A DNA stretch of 64,000 nucleotides, from the NCBI RefSeq assembly GCF_018623035.1, contig NZ_CP076023.1:3844001-3908000 (forward strand), written 5' to 3'. Position numbers and translations under genes: made by a program. A model generated the notes under the pieces. That model saw only the letters and a program-made list of their open reading frames with translations. It made no database searches and had not been told where the DNA came from. Below, one piece after another: positions 55,189 to 63,130 of this stretch. Positions within the stretch are counted from its first letter, which is position 1, and each line of letters starts with the position of its first letter. The stretch comes from Cellulomonas dongxiuzhuiae. GTDB taxonomy: Bacteria > Actinomycetota > Actinomycetes > Actinomycetales > Cellulomonadaceae.

Positions 55189-55217
55189 CGGCCGCCGGTC
55201 CTCACGACCGGCGGCCG
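55189..55217. terminator. Bidirectional terminator after GH9
   Basis: 12-bp perfect stem (55189-55200 with 55206-55217), five-base loop, between the convergent GH9 and acetyltransferase genes. Confidence 0.8.
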
Positions 55218-55221
55218 TCCG

Positions 55222-55839
55222 TCACGCCTGGGGCCCGTCGTCGGGCGCTGCGGGCACCGTCAGCGTCATCACGCAGTTGCCCTTGCCCTTCGGGCGCTGG
55301 TAGGTGAAGCCGAGCTGCTCGTACATCGTCCGGGTCGCGTTGTAGAGGAACGACGACGAGGTCTTCTTGCCGGGCGGCAGGTCGTGCGGGTAGGACTCGA
55401 CGAGGCCGCCGCCGGCGGCGGCGATGAGCGCCAGGGCGCCGCGCACCGCGACCGACGCCATGCCCGAGCGGCGGTGGTCGCGGTCGACGAACAGGCAGGT
55501 GATCCGGTAGTCCGGGCGCTGCTCGAGGCCCCGCTCCCACTCCTTGCGGTGCTGGATGTTGGGCAGCTCGTCGACGGTCCCGTACTGGGCCCACGCCAGG
55601 GCGGTGTCAGCGTCCATGACGAGCGCCGCGTGCGATCGTCCGGCCGTGACGAGCCGGCGCTTGAACTCGCGGTGGCCCAGCGCCCGGCGCTCGTCCACCG
55701 GGTCGGGGTAGAGGTGGAAGTACGTGCACCAGCAGCCGCCCCACACGCCGTTGTGCCGCTCCGCCAGGCCTGCGAAAGCGTCCCAGGTCTGCGCGTCGAG
55801 CGGTGCGATCCGGTAGCCGTCGACGGCCACGTGGCCCAT
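55222..55839 (-). CDS. GNAT-like acetyltransferase
   Basis: A 205-residue protein with a GNAT fold in the second half: ITCLFVDRDHRRSGMASVAVRGALALIAAAGGG (acetyl-CoA loop, in parts), YNATRTMYEQLGFTYQRPKGKGNC. The N-terminal half contains GVWGGCWCTYFHLYP, a Cys/Trp-rich element typical of a conserved actinobacterial subgroup. The substrate is unknown. Start ATG 55839. Confidence 0.8.
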   Translation of the reverse strand: MGHVAVDGYRIAPLDAQTWDAFAGLAERHNGVWGGCWCTYFHLYPDPVDERRALGHREFKRRLVTAGRSHAALVMDADTALAWAQYGTVDELPNIQHRKEWERGLEQRPDYRITCLFVDRDHRRSGMASVAVRGALALIAAAGGGLVESYPHDLPPGKKTSSSFLYNATRTMYEQLGFTYQRPKGKGNCVMTLTVPAAPDDGPQA

Positions 55840-55932
55840 CTCGCGAACGTACGCGCGGCCCCACGCCGCGACAACCCCCACGGGTGCTATGCGAGGTGGG
55901 ACCGCGCGAGGACCTCCGCGTAGGGTGCCCCG

Positions 55933-56508
55933 ATGACCCCCGAACGTCGGACCACCCGCCTCGTGATGCGCCAGTGGACGGACGCCGACCTCGAGCCGTT
56001 CGCCGCGCTGAACGCGGACCCCGAGGTCATGGAGCACTTCCCCGCACCGCTGACGCGCGAGGCCAGCGACGCCCTCGCCGCGCGGGCGCGGGCCGGTCTG
56101 GAGGCCAACGGGTGGGGCCTGTGGGCGGTCGAGGTCGACGGCCGCTTCGCCGGGTTCACGGGCCTGGCGCGCCCGACGTGGGACCCGTCGCTCGTCGAGG
56201 TCGGGTGGCGCCTCGCCCGCTGGGCGTGGGGTCACGGCTACGCGACCGAGGCCGCGCGCGCGGCGCTGGCCGTGGGCTTCGAGGAGGCCGGGCTGACGGA
56301 GATCGTGTCGTTCACCGCGGTGGGCAACGAGCGGTCGCGCGCCGTCATGCGGCGGATCGGCATGACGCGGGACCCCGCCGACGACTTCGACTACCCGACC
56401 ATCCCGGAGGGTCACCCCCTGCGGCGCAGCGTGCTCTACCGCATCCGGTCGTCCTCCTGGACCCGGTCGGGCTCCGGGTCGACCGCGAGCGGGACCGCCG
56501 AGACCTGA
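55933..56508 (+). CDS. RimJ/RimL-type N-acetyltransferase
   Basis: A 191-residue GNAT enzyme. N-terminal RRTTRLVMRQWTDADLEPFAAL, central VGWRLARWAWGHGYATEAARAAL (acetyl-CoA site) and FTAVGNERSRAVMRRIGM follow the RimJ/RimL pattern. The last 25 residues are Ser-rich and not conserved; they arise because the reading frame runs 73 bases into the convergent hydrolase gene. Start ATG 55933. The target could be a ribosomal protein or small molecule. Confidence 0.85.
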   Translation: MTPERRTTRLVMRQWTDADLEPFAALNADPEVMEHFPAPLTREASDALAARARAGLEANGWGLWAVEVDGRFAGFTGLARPTWDPSLVEVGWRLARWAWGHGYATEAARAALAVGFEEAGLTEIVSFTAVGNERSRAVMRRIGMTRDPADDFDYPTIPEGHPLRRSVLYRIRSSSWTRSGSGSTASGTAET

Positions 56509-57230
56509 GCACTCCTCAGGTGCCGGTCGTAGAACCGGCACGAGTCCTCGAGCTCGAAGCGCGGCGTGGCCAGGTGCCCTCCCCTGTTCGCGTGCAGCGT
56601 CTTCTCGGTGCTGCCGAAGGTGTCGAACAGGTCGAGGGCGCGCTGCCTGGGGTTCCCCTCGTCGTCCCACTGCAGCAGGAGCAGCAGCGGGGTCGTCACC
56701 TGCCGCGCCTCCTCGCGCTGGGCGTGCGGCACGTAACCGCCGGCGTACAGACAGGCAGCCGCGATCCGCGGCTCGACGGCGGCCAGCCGGATGCCGAGGG
56801 CCGCCCACCCGGAGTACCCCACCGGGCCGGCGATCCCGGGCAGCTCGAGGAGTGCGTCCAGTGCGGTGCGCCAGTCGGGGACGGCGCCGACGACGAGCGG
56901 GCCGACGACGGACTCGAGGAGCTCGTCGGCCGGTTCGCCGGCCCGCACCGCGCGGCGCAGCTCGGCGCGAACCCGCTCGTCGGCCGCGGACCGGGGCCGG
57001 TCACCGCACCCGGCCGCGTCGATGGTGGCCACGGCGTAGCCGTGCTCCGCAGCCGTGTACCGCGCCCGGGCCACCAGACGGGAGTCCGACCGGGGCAGGC
57101 CGTTGTTGTGGGCCATCAGGATCAGCGGAGCGGTGGACCGGGGCGTCCACAGCGTCCCGGGGATCTCGCCGAGGAGGAAGTCGCGCTCCAGGACGCCGTC
57201 GTCGAGAGCCTGCTCGGAGGTGAGTCGCAT
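56436..57230 (-). CDS. Alpha/beta hydrolase (FrsA/dienelactone-like)
   Basis: A 264-residue hydrolase. Strand-turn block PLILMAHNNGLPRSDSRLVARARYTAAEHGYAVATIDAAGCG, nucleophile region PVGYSGWAALGIRLAAVEPRI (Ser in GYSGWA), the Asp strand TTPLLLLLQWDDEGNPRQRALDLF and the His block ANRGGHLATPRF. The form GYSGW instead of GxSxG is a variation. The C-terminus overlaps the 3' end of the convergent acetyltransferase gene. Start ATG 57230. Confidence 0.8.
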   Translation of the reverse strand: MRLTSEQALDDGVLERDFLLGEIPGTLWTPRSTAPLILMAHNNGLPRSDSRLVARARYTAAEHGYAVATIDAAGCGDRPRSAADERVRAELRRAVRAGEPADELLESVVGPLVVGAVPDWRTALDALLELPGIAGPVGYSGWAALGIRLAAVEPRIAAACLYAGGYVPHAQREEARQVTTPLLLLLQWDDEGNPRQRALDLFDTFGSTEKTLHANRGGHLATPRFELEDSCRFYDRHLRSAQVSAVPLAVDPEPDRVQEDDRMR

Positions 57231-57414
57231 GGTCGTACCCTTCGGGAGCCTGCGTGGGCGGGGCTCCCGGACGACCTACCGTCCGACCGTGACGTCGGAG
57301 GGGAGCACCCCTGTCGATCCTGCGTCCACGGGTACCACCCCCTTCGTCGTCTGCACGGCCCGTCCACGGTAGCGCCGGCCGGCGACCGTCAGGAAGGGTT
57401 CTCGTGGCGGGGTG

Positions 57415-57435
57415 GGACATCCGGGGAGGATGTCC
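57415..57435 (-). terminator. Possible terminator after tetR
   Basis: 8-bp perfect stem (57415-57422 with 57428-57435), five-base loop, 18 bases past the stop of the minus-strand TetR gene. Short. Confidence 0.4.
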
Positions 57436-57452
57436 GCCGCCCGCGAGCGCGG

Positions 57453-58118
57453 TCAGTCGCGCGGCAGGAAGCCCAGCAGCCCCGCGGTGAGCGCGGCCTG
57501 CAGCCCTTCGCGCAGGTCGAGGTGGAAGATGGCGAGCTCAGGCTCCTCCTCGAAGGCCGCCAGCAGGCTGGGGGGCGGCGGGACGTATGACGAGACCGCG
57601 CCCGCCGTGACGAGCGTGAGCAGGCCGAACCGGACCGCGTCGTCGCCGAGCTCGGGGACGACGCGCCGCAGGAGCCCGGCCATCGTCCCCAGGTGCGCGA
57701 GGGAGGCGCGCTTGTGCCGCTTGACCACCTCGACGGAGACGTTGTGCTCGAGGACGCCGCCCTGGGCGCCGAAGAGGTCGCACAGCACGGGACGGGCGGC
57801 GAGCGAGCGGCTGAGCACGTCGGCGAGCAGGGTCGCGCGCGCCTCGGGCGGCGCGTCGACCTCGACGCCCTCCGCCAGCTCCCCCTCCAGGTCGGCGAGC
57901 CAGACCCCCAGCCTGTCGTCGAGCAGCTCGAGCAGGACGGCCTCGCGGGACTCGAAGTAGCGCAGCACGTTGGACTTGGCCAGGCCGACGCGGCGGCTGA
58001 GCTCGTTCAGGCTGACGTCGGCCACGGGCATCTCATCGAGCATGGCCGCGGCGGTGTCGAGGATCGCGCAGCGCCGGATCTGCCGCTGCTCCTCGCTTCG
58101 CGCACGCTGGAACGTCAC
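57453..58118 (-). CDS. TetR-family transcriptional regulator
   Basis: A 221-residue repressor. Helix-turn-helix about 18-65: ILDTAAAMLDEMPVADVSLNELSRRVGLAKSNVLRYFESREAVLLELL. The C-terminal ligand domain has GLLTLVTAGAVSSYVPPPPSLLAAF. It is divergent from an SDR gene, with palindromic elements between; such pairs usually regulate each other. Start ATG 58118. Confidence 0.9.
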   Translation of the reverse strand: MTFQRARSEEQRQIRRCAILDTAAAMLDEMPVADVSLNELSRRVGLAKSNVLRYFESREAVLLELLDDRLGVWLADLEGELAEGVEVDAPPEARATLLADVLSRSLAARPVLCDLFGAQGGVLEHNVSVEVVKRHKRASLAHLGTMAGLLRRVVPELGDDAVRFGLLTLVTAGAVSSYVPPPPSLLAAFEEEPELAIFHLDLREGLQAALTAGLLGFLPRD

Positions 58119-58137
58119 GGCACGAGCCTAACTTGCG

Positions 58138-58200
58138 GACCGCCGGTCTCTTGACTAGCAGACCGGCGGTCGCTTACGTTCGTCGTAAGAGACCGGTGGT
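58138..58200. promoter_or_regulatory. Repeated operator elements between tetR and SDR
   Basis: A 12-bp perfect inverted repeat (58138-58149 with 58160-58171, spacer 10 bases) is built from ACCGCCGGT/ACCGGCGGT, and a third copy (AGACCGGTGGT) lies at 58190-58200. A second inverted repeat CTTACG-N5-CGTAAG covers 58173-58189. A -35-like TTGACT (58151-58156) falls inside the array, so TetR binding would block the SDR promoter. Confidence 0.7.
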
Positions 58201-58217
58201 ACATTGAGGAGCCTCCC

Positions 58218-59120
58218 ATGAACGAGCGCTGGACCCACGAGCACGTCCCCGACCAGAGCGGCCGCGTGGCCGTCGTCACCGGCGCCACCTCCGGCCTGGG
58301 CTACGAGACGGCCCGCGTGCTCGCCCAGCGCGGCGCGACGGTGGTCCTGGCCGTCCGCGACGTGGAGAAGGGCAAGCAGGCGGCCGCCCGCATGACGGGC
58401 GACGTCAGCGTCCAGGCCCTCGACCTGACGTCGCTCGCGTCGGTCCGGTCGGCCGCGGCCGACCTGCGCGCCGCGCACCCGCGCCTCGACCTGCTGATCA
58501 ACAACGCGGGCGTCATGTACACCCCGCGGCAGACCACCGCCGACGGCTTCGAGCTGCAGCTGGGCACCAACCACCTCGGCCACTTCGCGCTCACCGGCCT
58601 GCTGCTCGACCGCCTGCTGCCCACCCCCGGCTCACGCGTGGTGACGGTCGCCAGCACCGCCCACCGCCTGCGCGCCGCCATCCACTTCGACGACCTGCAG
58701 TGGGAGCGGTCGTACAGCCGCGTCGGCGCCTACGGGCAGTCGAAGCTCGCGAACCTCATGTTCACGTACGCCCTGCAGCGCCGGCTCGCACCGCTCGGCA
58801 CCACCGTGGCGGTCGCGGCCCACCCCGGGGTGTCCCGGACGGAGCTGCTGCGCAGCGCGCCCGTGGCGATGCGGCTGCTCGTCGACCGCATCGCGGCGCC
58901 CTTCCTCCAGGACGCCGCGATGGGCGCCCTGCCCACCCTGCGCGCCGCCACGGACCCGCACGTCGAGGGGGGCCAGTACTACGGCCCGGACGGGCGGCGG
59001 CAGATCAGCGGCCACCCGACGCTCGTCGCCTCCAGCCTGGAGTCCCACGACGAGGCAGTCCAGGAGCGACTGTGGACGGTGTCCGAGGAGCTCACGGGGG
59101 TGACGTTCCCCCTGGTGTGA
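58218..59120 (+). CDS. Short-chain dehydrogenase/reductase
   Basis: A 300-residue NAD(P)-dependent oxidoreductase. Cofactor motif VAVVTGATSGLGYETARVL, NNAG motif in LLINNAGVMYTP, catalytic Ser in VVTVASTAH and YxxxK as AYGQSKLANLMF. The sequence resembles protochlorophyllide-reductase-like SDRs of actinobacteria. It is controlled by the divergent TetR. The ATG follows TTGAGGAG. The substrate is unknown. Confidence 0.9.
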   Translation: MNERWTHEHVPDQSGRVAVVTGATSGLGYETARVLAQRGATVVLAVRDVEKGKQAAARMTGDVSVQALDLTSLASVRSAAADLRAAHPRLDLLINNAGVMYTPRQTTADGFELQLGTNHLGHFALTGLLLDRLLPTPGSRVVTVASTAHRLRAAIHFDDLQWERSYSRVGAYGQSKLANLMFTYALQRRLAPLGTTVAVAAHPGVSRTELLRSAPVAMRLLVDRIAAPFLQDAAMGALPTLRAATDPHVEGGQYYGPDGRRQISGHPTLVASSLESHDEAVQERLWTVSEELTGVTFPLV

Positions 59121-59161
59121 GGCCGCGGGCCACCGCGGGCACGCCCGCACCCTGCCGACCG

Positions 59162-59323
59162 GTGCGGGAAGACCGAGAAGTCGACGACGCCCAGGGTCCG
59201 GTCGTCCGGCGCGGGCGGCCACTCGACGAACCACTCCCCGATCCGCAGTGTCATCACCATGCTGCCGGCGCTCACGCCGACCCAGACGGTGCCGGGCAGG
59301 GACGGCAGCAGGTCCGCGAGCCC
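59162..59323 (-). pseudogene. Remnant of an S51 (peptidase E-like) gene
   Basis: About 54 residues on the minus strand keep the S51 core: GLADLLPSLPGTVWVGVSAGSMVMT (active-site Ser in GVSAGSM), RIGEWFVEW, and DDRTLGVVDFSVFPH. Both ends of the usual 200-residue protein are missing. No start codon of its own. It abuts a DUF1801 remnant on the other strand. Confidence 0.6.
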
Positions 59324-59339
59324 GGACTCCCGCGGCGAC

Positions 59340-59525
59340 GTCGACAAGGAGCGGTACTCGACGTTCGGGTTCACCACCGAGGCGGACCTCGACGACGACG
59401 CCGGTGCCTGGCCGACGTCGTTCGCGGTGAGCAGGCTCACGCCCGAGGCCGAGGCCACGCTCACGGCGCTGGTGACGCGGTCGCCGTCTGACCGGGCGGG
59501 CTGCGCACCCTCGCCGCGTCATTGA
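59340..59525 (+). pseudogene. Remnant of a DUF1801 (iron chaperone-like) gene
   Basis: The frame holds the C-terminal part of a DUF1801-like protein: DKERYSTFGFTTEADLDDD, then AWPTSFAVSRLTPEAEATLTALV, and a TGA stop at 59525. The N-terminal half is absent and is replaced by the minus-strand S51 remnant. Identification rests on recall of the motif. Confidence 0.5.
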
Positions 59526-59548
59526 CCGGCGACACCCCGTGCTGCACA

Positions 59549-60652
59549 GTGAATCGGGTGAAACGGGCGCTCGCCGTGCTCACCGTGGTCGCCTACCTGA
59601 CGCTGCCGCTCGGGTCCGCGAGCTCCGCGGAGCTCCTGCCGACGCTGCTGGTGGGTCTCGCGTACTGTGCGCTCGCCATCGTCGGGTTCCGCTTCGTCGA
59701 GGGGCGTCCCGCCTGGTGGGGGGCCGGGTACGCCGCCGTGCAGCTGGCGCTCGGCTTCGCGGTCTTCTCCCTGTCCGGTGCCGCGGTGGGCGCCGTCCTG
59801 CTCCTGGTCGTCCTGGTCGCGCAGGCGGTCCTGCTGCTGCCGCTGCCGGCCGCGGTCGCCGTGGCCGCCGTCGTCCCGCTCGTCCACCTCGGCATGCAGT
59901 GGCCGCGCGTGCTCGGGGAGGCTCTGAGCACCCTGGCGGTCAGCACGTTCACGGTGATCGTGACCGAGCTGCTGGTGCGGGAGCAGAGGGCCAGGGCCGA
60001 GCTCGCGGCCGCGCACGAGCGCTTGCGGGGGTACGCCGCGCAGGCCGAGCAGCTCGCCACGACCCAGGAACGCAACCGCCTGGCGCGCGACATCCACGAC
60101 GGTGTCGGCCACCACCTGACGGTCGTGCGCATGCTGCTCGAAGCGGCCCGCGCCGTCATCCCCACGGCAGACCCCGATCGCCTCGACGCCATGCTGGCCA
60201 AGGCGCAGGACCAGTCGGAGCAGGCCCTCGCCGAGGTCAGGCGGTCGGTGGCCGCGCTGCGCGAGCACCGTCCCGTCCTCGCGGACGCGTTGCGCACGCT
60301 CGCCGCCGAGGCGACGGAGGCCGGCGTCCCGACCGAGGTGGACGTCCGGGGCAGGGCCCGTCCGCTGCGCGCCGACGTGGACGAGTCCCTCTTCCGTGCG
60401 GCCCAGGAGGGCCTGACGAACGTCAGGAAGCACGCGGCCGCCACACGTACCGCGGTCGTGCTCGACTTCCGCGACGACGACCACGTCCGGCTCGAGGTGC
60501 GCGACGACGGTCGCGGCCTCGCGCAGGAGCCGGCGGACGGTTTCGGGCTCGCCGGGCTCCGCGAGCGCATGGCCGGCGTCGGAGGTCGCCTGTCCCTGGG
60601 CTCGACCCCGACCGACGGCGTCACCGCCCTCGTCGTCGAGGTGCCCGGGTGA
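59549..60652 (+). CDS. NarL-type sensor histidine kinase
   Basis: About 367 residues. Membrane part with five or six hydrophobic segments (about 6-130), short coiled region 140-170, HisKA_3 dimer domain with phosphorylated H183 in RDIHDGVGHHL, and a GHKL ATPase with N-box AAQEGLTNVRKHA and G boxes DDGRGL, FGLAGLRERM. GTG 59549 is preferred; another GTG is at 59558. It is coupled to the response regulator by a GTGA overlap. The signal is unknown. Confidence 0.85.
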   Translation: MNRVKRALAVLTVVAYLTLPLGSASSAELLPTLLVGLAYCALAIVGFRFVEGRPAWWGAGYAAVQLALGFAVFSLSGAAVGAVLLLVVLVAQAVLLLPLPAAVAVAAVVPLVHLGMQWPRVLGEALSTLAVSTFTVIVTELLVREQRARAELAAAHERLRGYAAQAEQLATTQERNRLARDIHDGVGHHLTVVRMLLEAARAVIPTADPDRLDAMLAKAQDQSEQALAEVRRSVAALREHRPVLADALRTLAAEATEAGVPTEVDVRGRARPLRADVDESLFRAAQEGLTNVRKHAAATRTAVVLDFRDDDHVRLEVRDDGRGLAQEPADGFGLAGLRERMAGVGGRLSLGSTPTDGVTALVVEVPG

Positions 60653-61287
60653 CGGTCCGTGTGCTGCTCGCCGACGACCAGGCCCTCTTCCGCGAGGCGC
60701 TCACGACCCTGCTCGAGGTGCAGCCGGGGATCGAGGTCGTCGGTGAGGCGGCGAACGGGGAGGAGGCGGTCCGCGCGAGCGCCGCGGCGCGACCCGACGT
60801 GGTCCTCATGGACCTGCGGATGCCGGTGCTCGACGGCATCGCCGCCACGGCCCGGCTCCGTGCCACGCAGCCCGACGTCCGGGTGATCGCGCTGACGACG
60901 TTCGACGACGACGAAGACGTCCTCGCCGCGCTGCGGGCCGGTGCGGTCGGCTACCTCCTCAAGGACGTGAGCTCGGCGCGGCTGGTCGAGGCACTCGTCG
61001 CCGCCGCTCGCGGGGAGACCGTGCTCCAGCCGTCGGTGGTGGCCAAGGTCGTCGCGCGGGTGGTGCGGATCCCGGCGGACACGGCGCCGTCGACGCACCC
61101 GCTCTCCGAGCGGGAGGTCGCGCTGGTGCGGCTGCTGGCCGACGGGCGCAGCAACCGCGAGATCGCCGGCGCCCTGTACCTCGCCGAGGGGACCGTGAAG
61201 AACCTCGTCAGCAGCGTGCTGTCGAAGCTCGAGGTGCGCGACCGCACGCAGGCGGCCCTGCGGGCACGGGACCTCGGCATCCTCTGA
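60649..61287 (+). CDS. NarL/FixJ-type response regulator
   Basis: A 212-residue regulator. Receiver domain with D55 (VVLMDLRMP), conserved Lys in YLLKDVSSARL, and LuxR-type DNA-binding domain LSEREVALVRLLADGRSNREIAGALYLAEGTVKNLVSSVLSKL (in parts). Start GTG 60649 overlaps the kinase stop. Probable target is the two-gene membrane unit directly downstream, inferred from position. Confidence 0.92.
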   Translation: MTVRVLLADDQALFREALTTLLEVQPGIEVVGEAANGEEAVRASAAARPDVVLMDLRMPVLDGIAATARLRATQPDVRVIALTTFDDDEDVLAALRAGAVGYLLKDVSSARLVEALVAAARGETVLQPSVVAKVVARVVRIPADTAPSTHPLSEREVALVRLLADGRSNREIAGALYLAEGTVKNLVSSVLSKLEVRDRTQAALRARDLGIL

Positions 61288-61301
61288 CCTCGGGGTCGTC
61301 A

Positions 61302-61324
61302 GGGTCACTCCCGGAGGGTGACCC
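61302..61324 (+). terminator. Possible terminator after two-component genes
   Basis: 7-bp stem (61302-61308 with 61318-61324). Weak. Confidence 0.35.
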
Positions 61325-61409
61325 GCGGCGTGACGATCGGCACCTGACGCGGCCGTGCGGTCGGCCGACGCTGTCGTGTGTCCGCACGTCGGATCCACGA
61401 GGAGTCGAG

Positions 61410-61805
61410 ATGAACCACGAAGAGCACGGCATCGCCCGCCACCCGGCGCGGCGGTTCACGCGGCACGCGGTGGAGATGGTGGCCGCGATGGTGGCGGGCA
61501 TGGTCCTGCTGGAGCCCGTCTGGTCGTTCGCCTGGCCAGGCCTGCGCGAGAGCACCACCGCGCAGGTGCTGGTGATGGCGACGAACATGTCGATCGGCAT
61601 GGCGGTGTGGATGCGGGTCAGGGGGCACGGGGTGGCGTCCATCGCCGAGATGGCCGCCGCGATGTACCTGCCCTTCCTGGTGCTGCTGCCGTTCAGCCGG
61701 GCCGGGGCTGTGACCGCCATGCAGCTGATGACGGCCGGGCACGTGCTGATGCTGGCAGCGATGGTCGCCGTGATGCTGCGGCGTCGCCACGAGTACGGGT
61801 GGTGA
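61410..61805 (+). CDS. Met-rich four-helix membrane protein
   Basis: A 131-residue integral membrane protein with four hydrophobic segments and unusually many Met residues (MVAAMVAGMVLLEP, VMATNMSIGMAVWMRV, MAAAMYL, MQLMTAGHVLMLAAMVAVML). The His-rich N-terminus (MNHEEHGIARHPARR) is cytoplasmic by the positive-inside rule. No family is recognised with confidence. The stop overlaps the start of the DJ-1-like gene (GTGA). Confidence 0.7.
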   Translation: MNHEEHGIARHPARRFTRHAVEMVAAMVAGMVLLEPVWSFAWPGLRESTTAQVLVMATNMSIGMAVWMRVRGHGVASIAEMAAAMYLPFLVLLPFSRAGAVTAMQLMTAGHVLMLAAMVAVMLRRRHEYGW

Positions 61806-63130
61806 GCCCGGTGCGCGTGTTCCTCAAGGTCGTCCTGCTCGTGCTCGCCGCGCTGGCGCTCCCCGCCGCGCTCGGCGGCCCGACGGCCGTCGGCGCCGTC
61901 ACCGGCCTCAACGCCCCGCGGACCGACGACGTGTCCCCCACCCCGGCGCCGGCAGCGTACGACCCGTCACGACCGACCGTGGCCGTGGTGGTGGGGGACG
62001 AGGGTGCGGTCGCGTCCGACGCCCTGGCCCCGTACGAGATCCTCGCCGGCACGGGTGCGTTCAACGTCTACACCGTCGCGCCCGGGAGCCACCCGGTGCC
62101 GCTCACCGGTGGGCTCGATCTCGTCCCGGACCTCACGTTCGGCGGGCTCGAGGACCTGCTGGGTGGGCCGGCGGACCTCGTGGTCGTGCCCGCGATGCCC
62201 GACGTCGGCCGGCCCACGACCAAGCCCGTCACCGCGTGGCTCACCACCCAGGCGAACGGTGGCGCCGTCATCCTCAGCGTCTGCAACGGGGGCGCCGTGG
62301 TCGCCTCGGCGGGGCTGCTCGACGGCCACCGCGCCACCGCCCACTGGCTGCGCCTCGACGGGTGGGCCGGCACCTACCCCGCCGTCGACTGGGTCGCCGG
62401 GACCCGGTACGTGGACGACGGGGCCGTCATCAGCACGGCCGGCGTCCTGTCGGGGATCGACGGCACCCTGCACGCCGTGCAGCGGCGGGTCGGAGAGGAC
62501 GCCGCGGTGCAGGCCGCACGGGCGATCGGCTGGTCGTACGACGCGTCGAGCGGCCCGCCGCGGATGGCGCGGACGCGGCTCGCACCGTCCGACGCGGTCG
62601 TCGCCCTCCACAGCGCCTTCGGCTGGGACCGGCCGCGCATCGGCGTCCAGCTCACGGACGGGGTGGGCGAGCTCGAGCTCGCCTCGGTGTTCGACACGTA
62701 CGCGCAGTCGCTGGCCGTGGACACGGTCGCCGTGGGCGACCGGCCGGTGAGGTCGCGTCACGGGCTGACGTTCGTGCCGCGCACCGCGTCGGTGGCCGGG
62801 CTCGACCGGCTCGTCGTCCCGGGTACGACCGGGCACCGCACCGTCCCCGGCATCGACGCCGTGCACCCCCACGAGCGACCCGGCTTCGCGTACGCCGCCG
62901 TGCTCCAGGACCTGGCACGGACGACCGACGTGGCCACCGCGCGGTGGACGGCGAAGGTCCTCGAGTACCCCGTCGACGGCCTGCCGCTCGACGGTCCGTC
63001 CTGGCCGTGGGCGCTGACCCTCCGGCCCCTCGCGCTGGGCGTGCTGGGCGTGCTGGTCGCGCTCGGTGTGCTCGGCCTGATGCGTCGCAGGGCGGGTGCC
63101 CGGGCAGGGCTCACCCGGCGAACCACCTGA
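61802..63130 (+). CDS. Membrane-anchored protein with two DJ-1/PfpI-like domains
   Basis: A 442-residue protein. N-terminal helix about 6-30 as signal or anchor; first DJ-1/PfpI domain about 58-225 with nucleophile elbow ILSVCNGGAVVA (Cys161) and HWLRLDGWAGTYP after it. A second DJ-1-like domain (about 250-360, IGVQLTDGVGELELASVFDTYAQ ... RLVVPGT) lacks a nucleophile Cys. C-terminal helix about 400-425 and basic tail. The two domains would face outside or between helices. The start GTG overlaps the previous stop. Likely sensor or chaperone/hydrolase at the membrane. Confidence 0.8.
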   Translation: MSPVRVFLKVVLLVLAALALPAALGGPTAVGAVTGLNAPRTDDVSPTPAPAAYDPSRPTVAVVVGDEGAVASDALAPYEILAGTGAFNVYTVAPGSHPVPLTGGLDLVPDLTFGGLEDLLGGPADLVVVPAMPDVGRPTTKPVTAWLTTQANGGAVILSVCNGGAVVASAGLLDGHRATAHWLRLDGWAGTYPAVDWVAGTRYVDDGAVISTAGVLSGIDGTLHAVQRRVGEDAAVQAARAIGWSYDASSGPPRMARTRLAPSDAVVALHSAFGWDRPRIGVQLTDGVGELELASVFDTYAQSLAVDTVAVGDRPVRSRHGLTFVPRTASVAGLDRLVVPGTTGHRTVPGIDAVHPHERPGFAYAAVLQDLARTTDVATARWTAKVLEYPVDGLPLDGPSWPWALTLRPLALGVLGVLVALGVLGLMRRRAGARAGLTRRTT

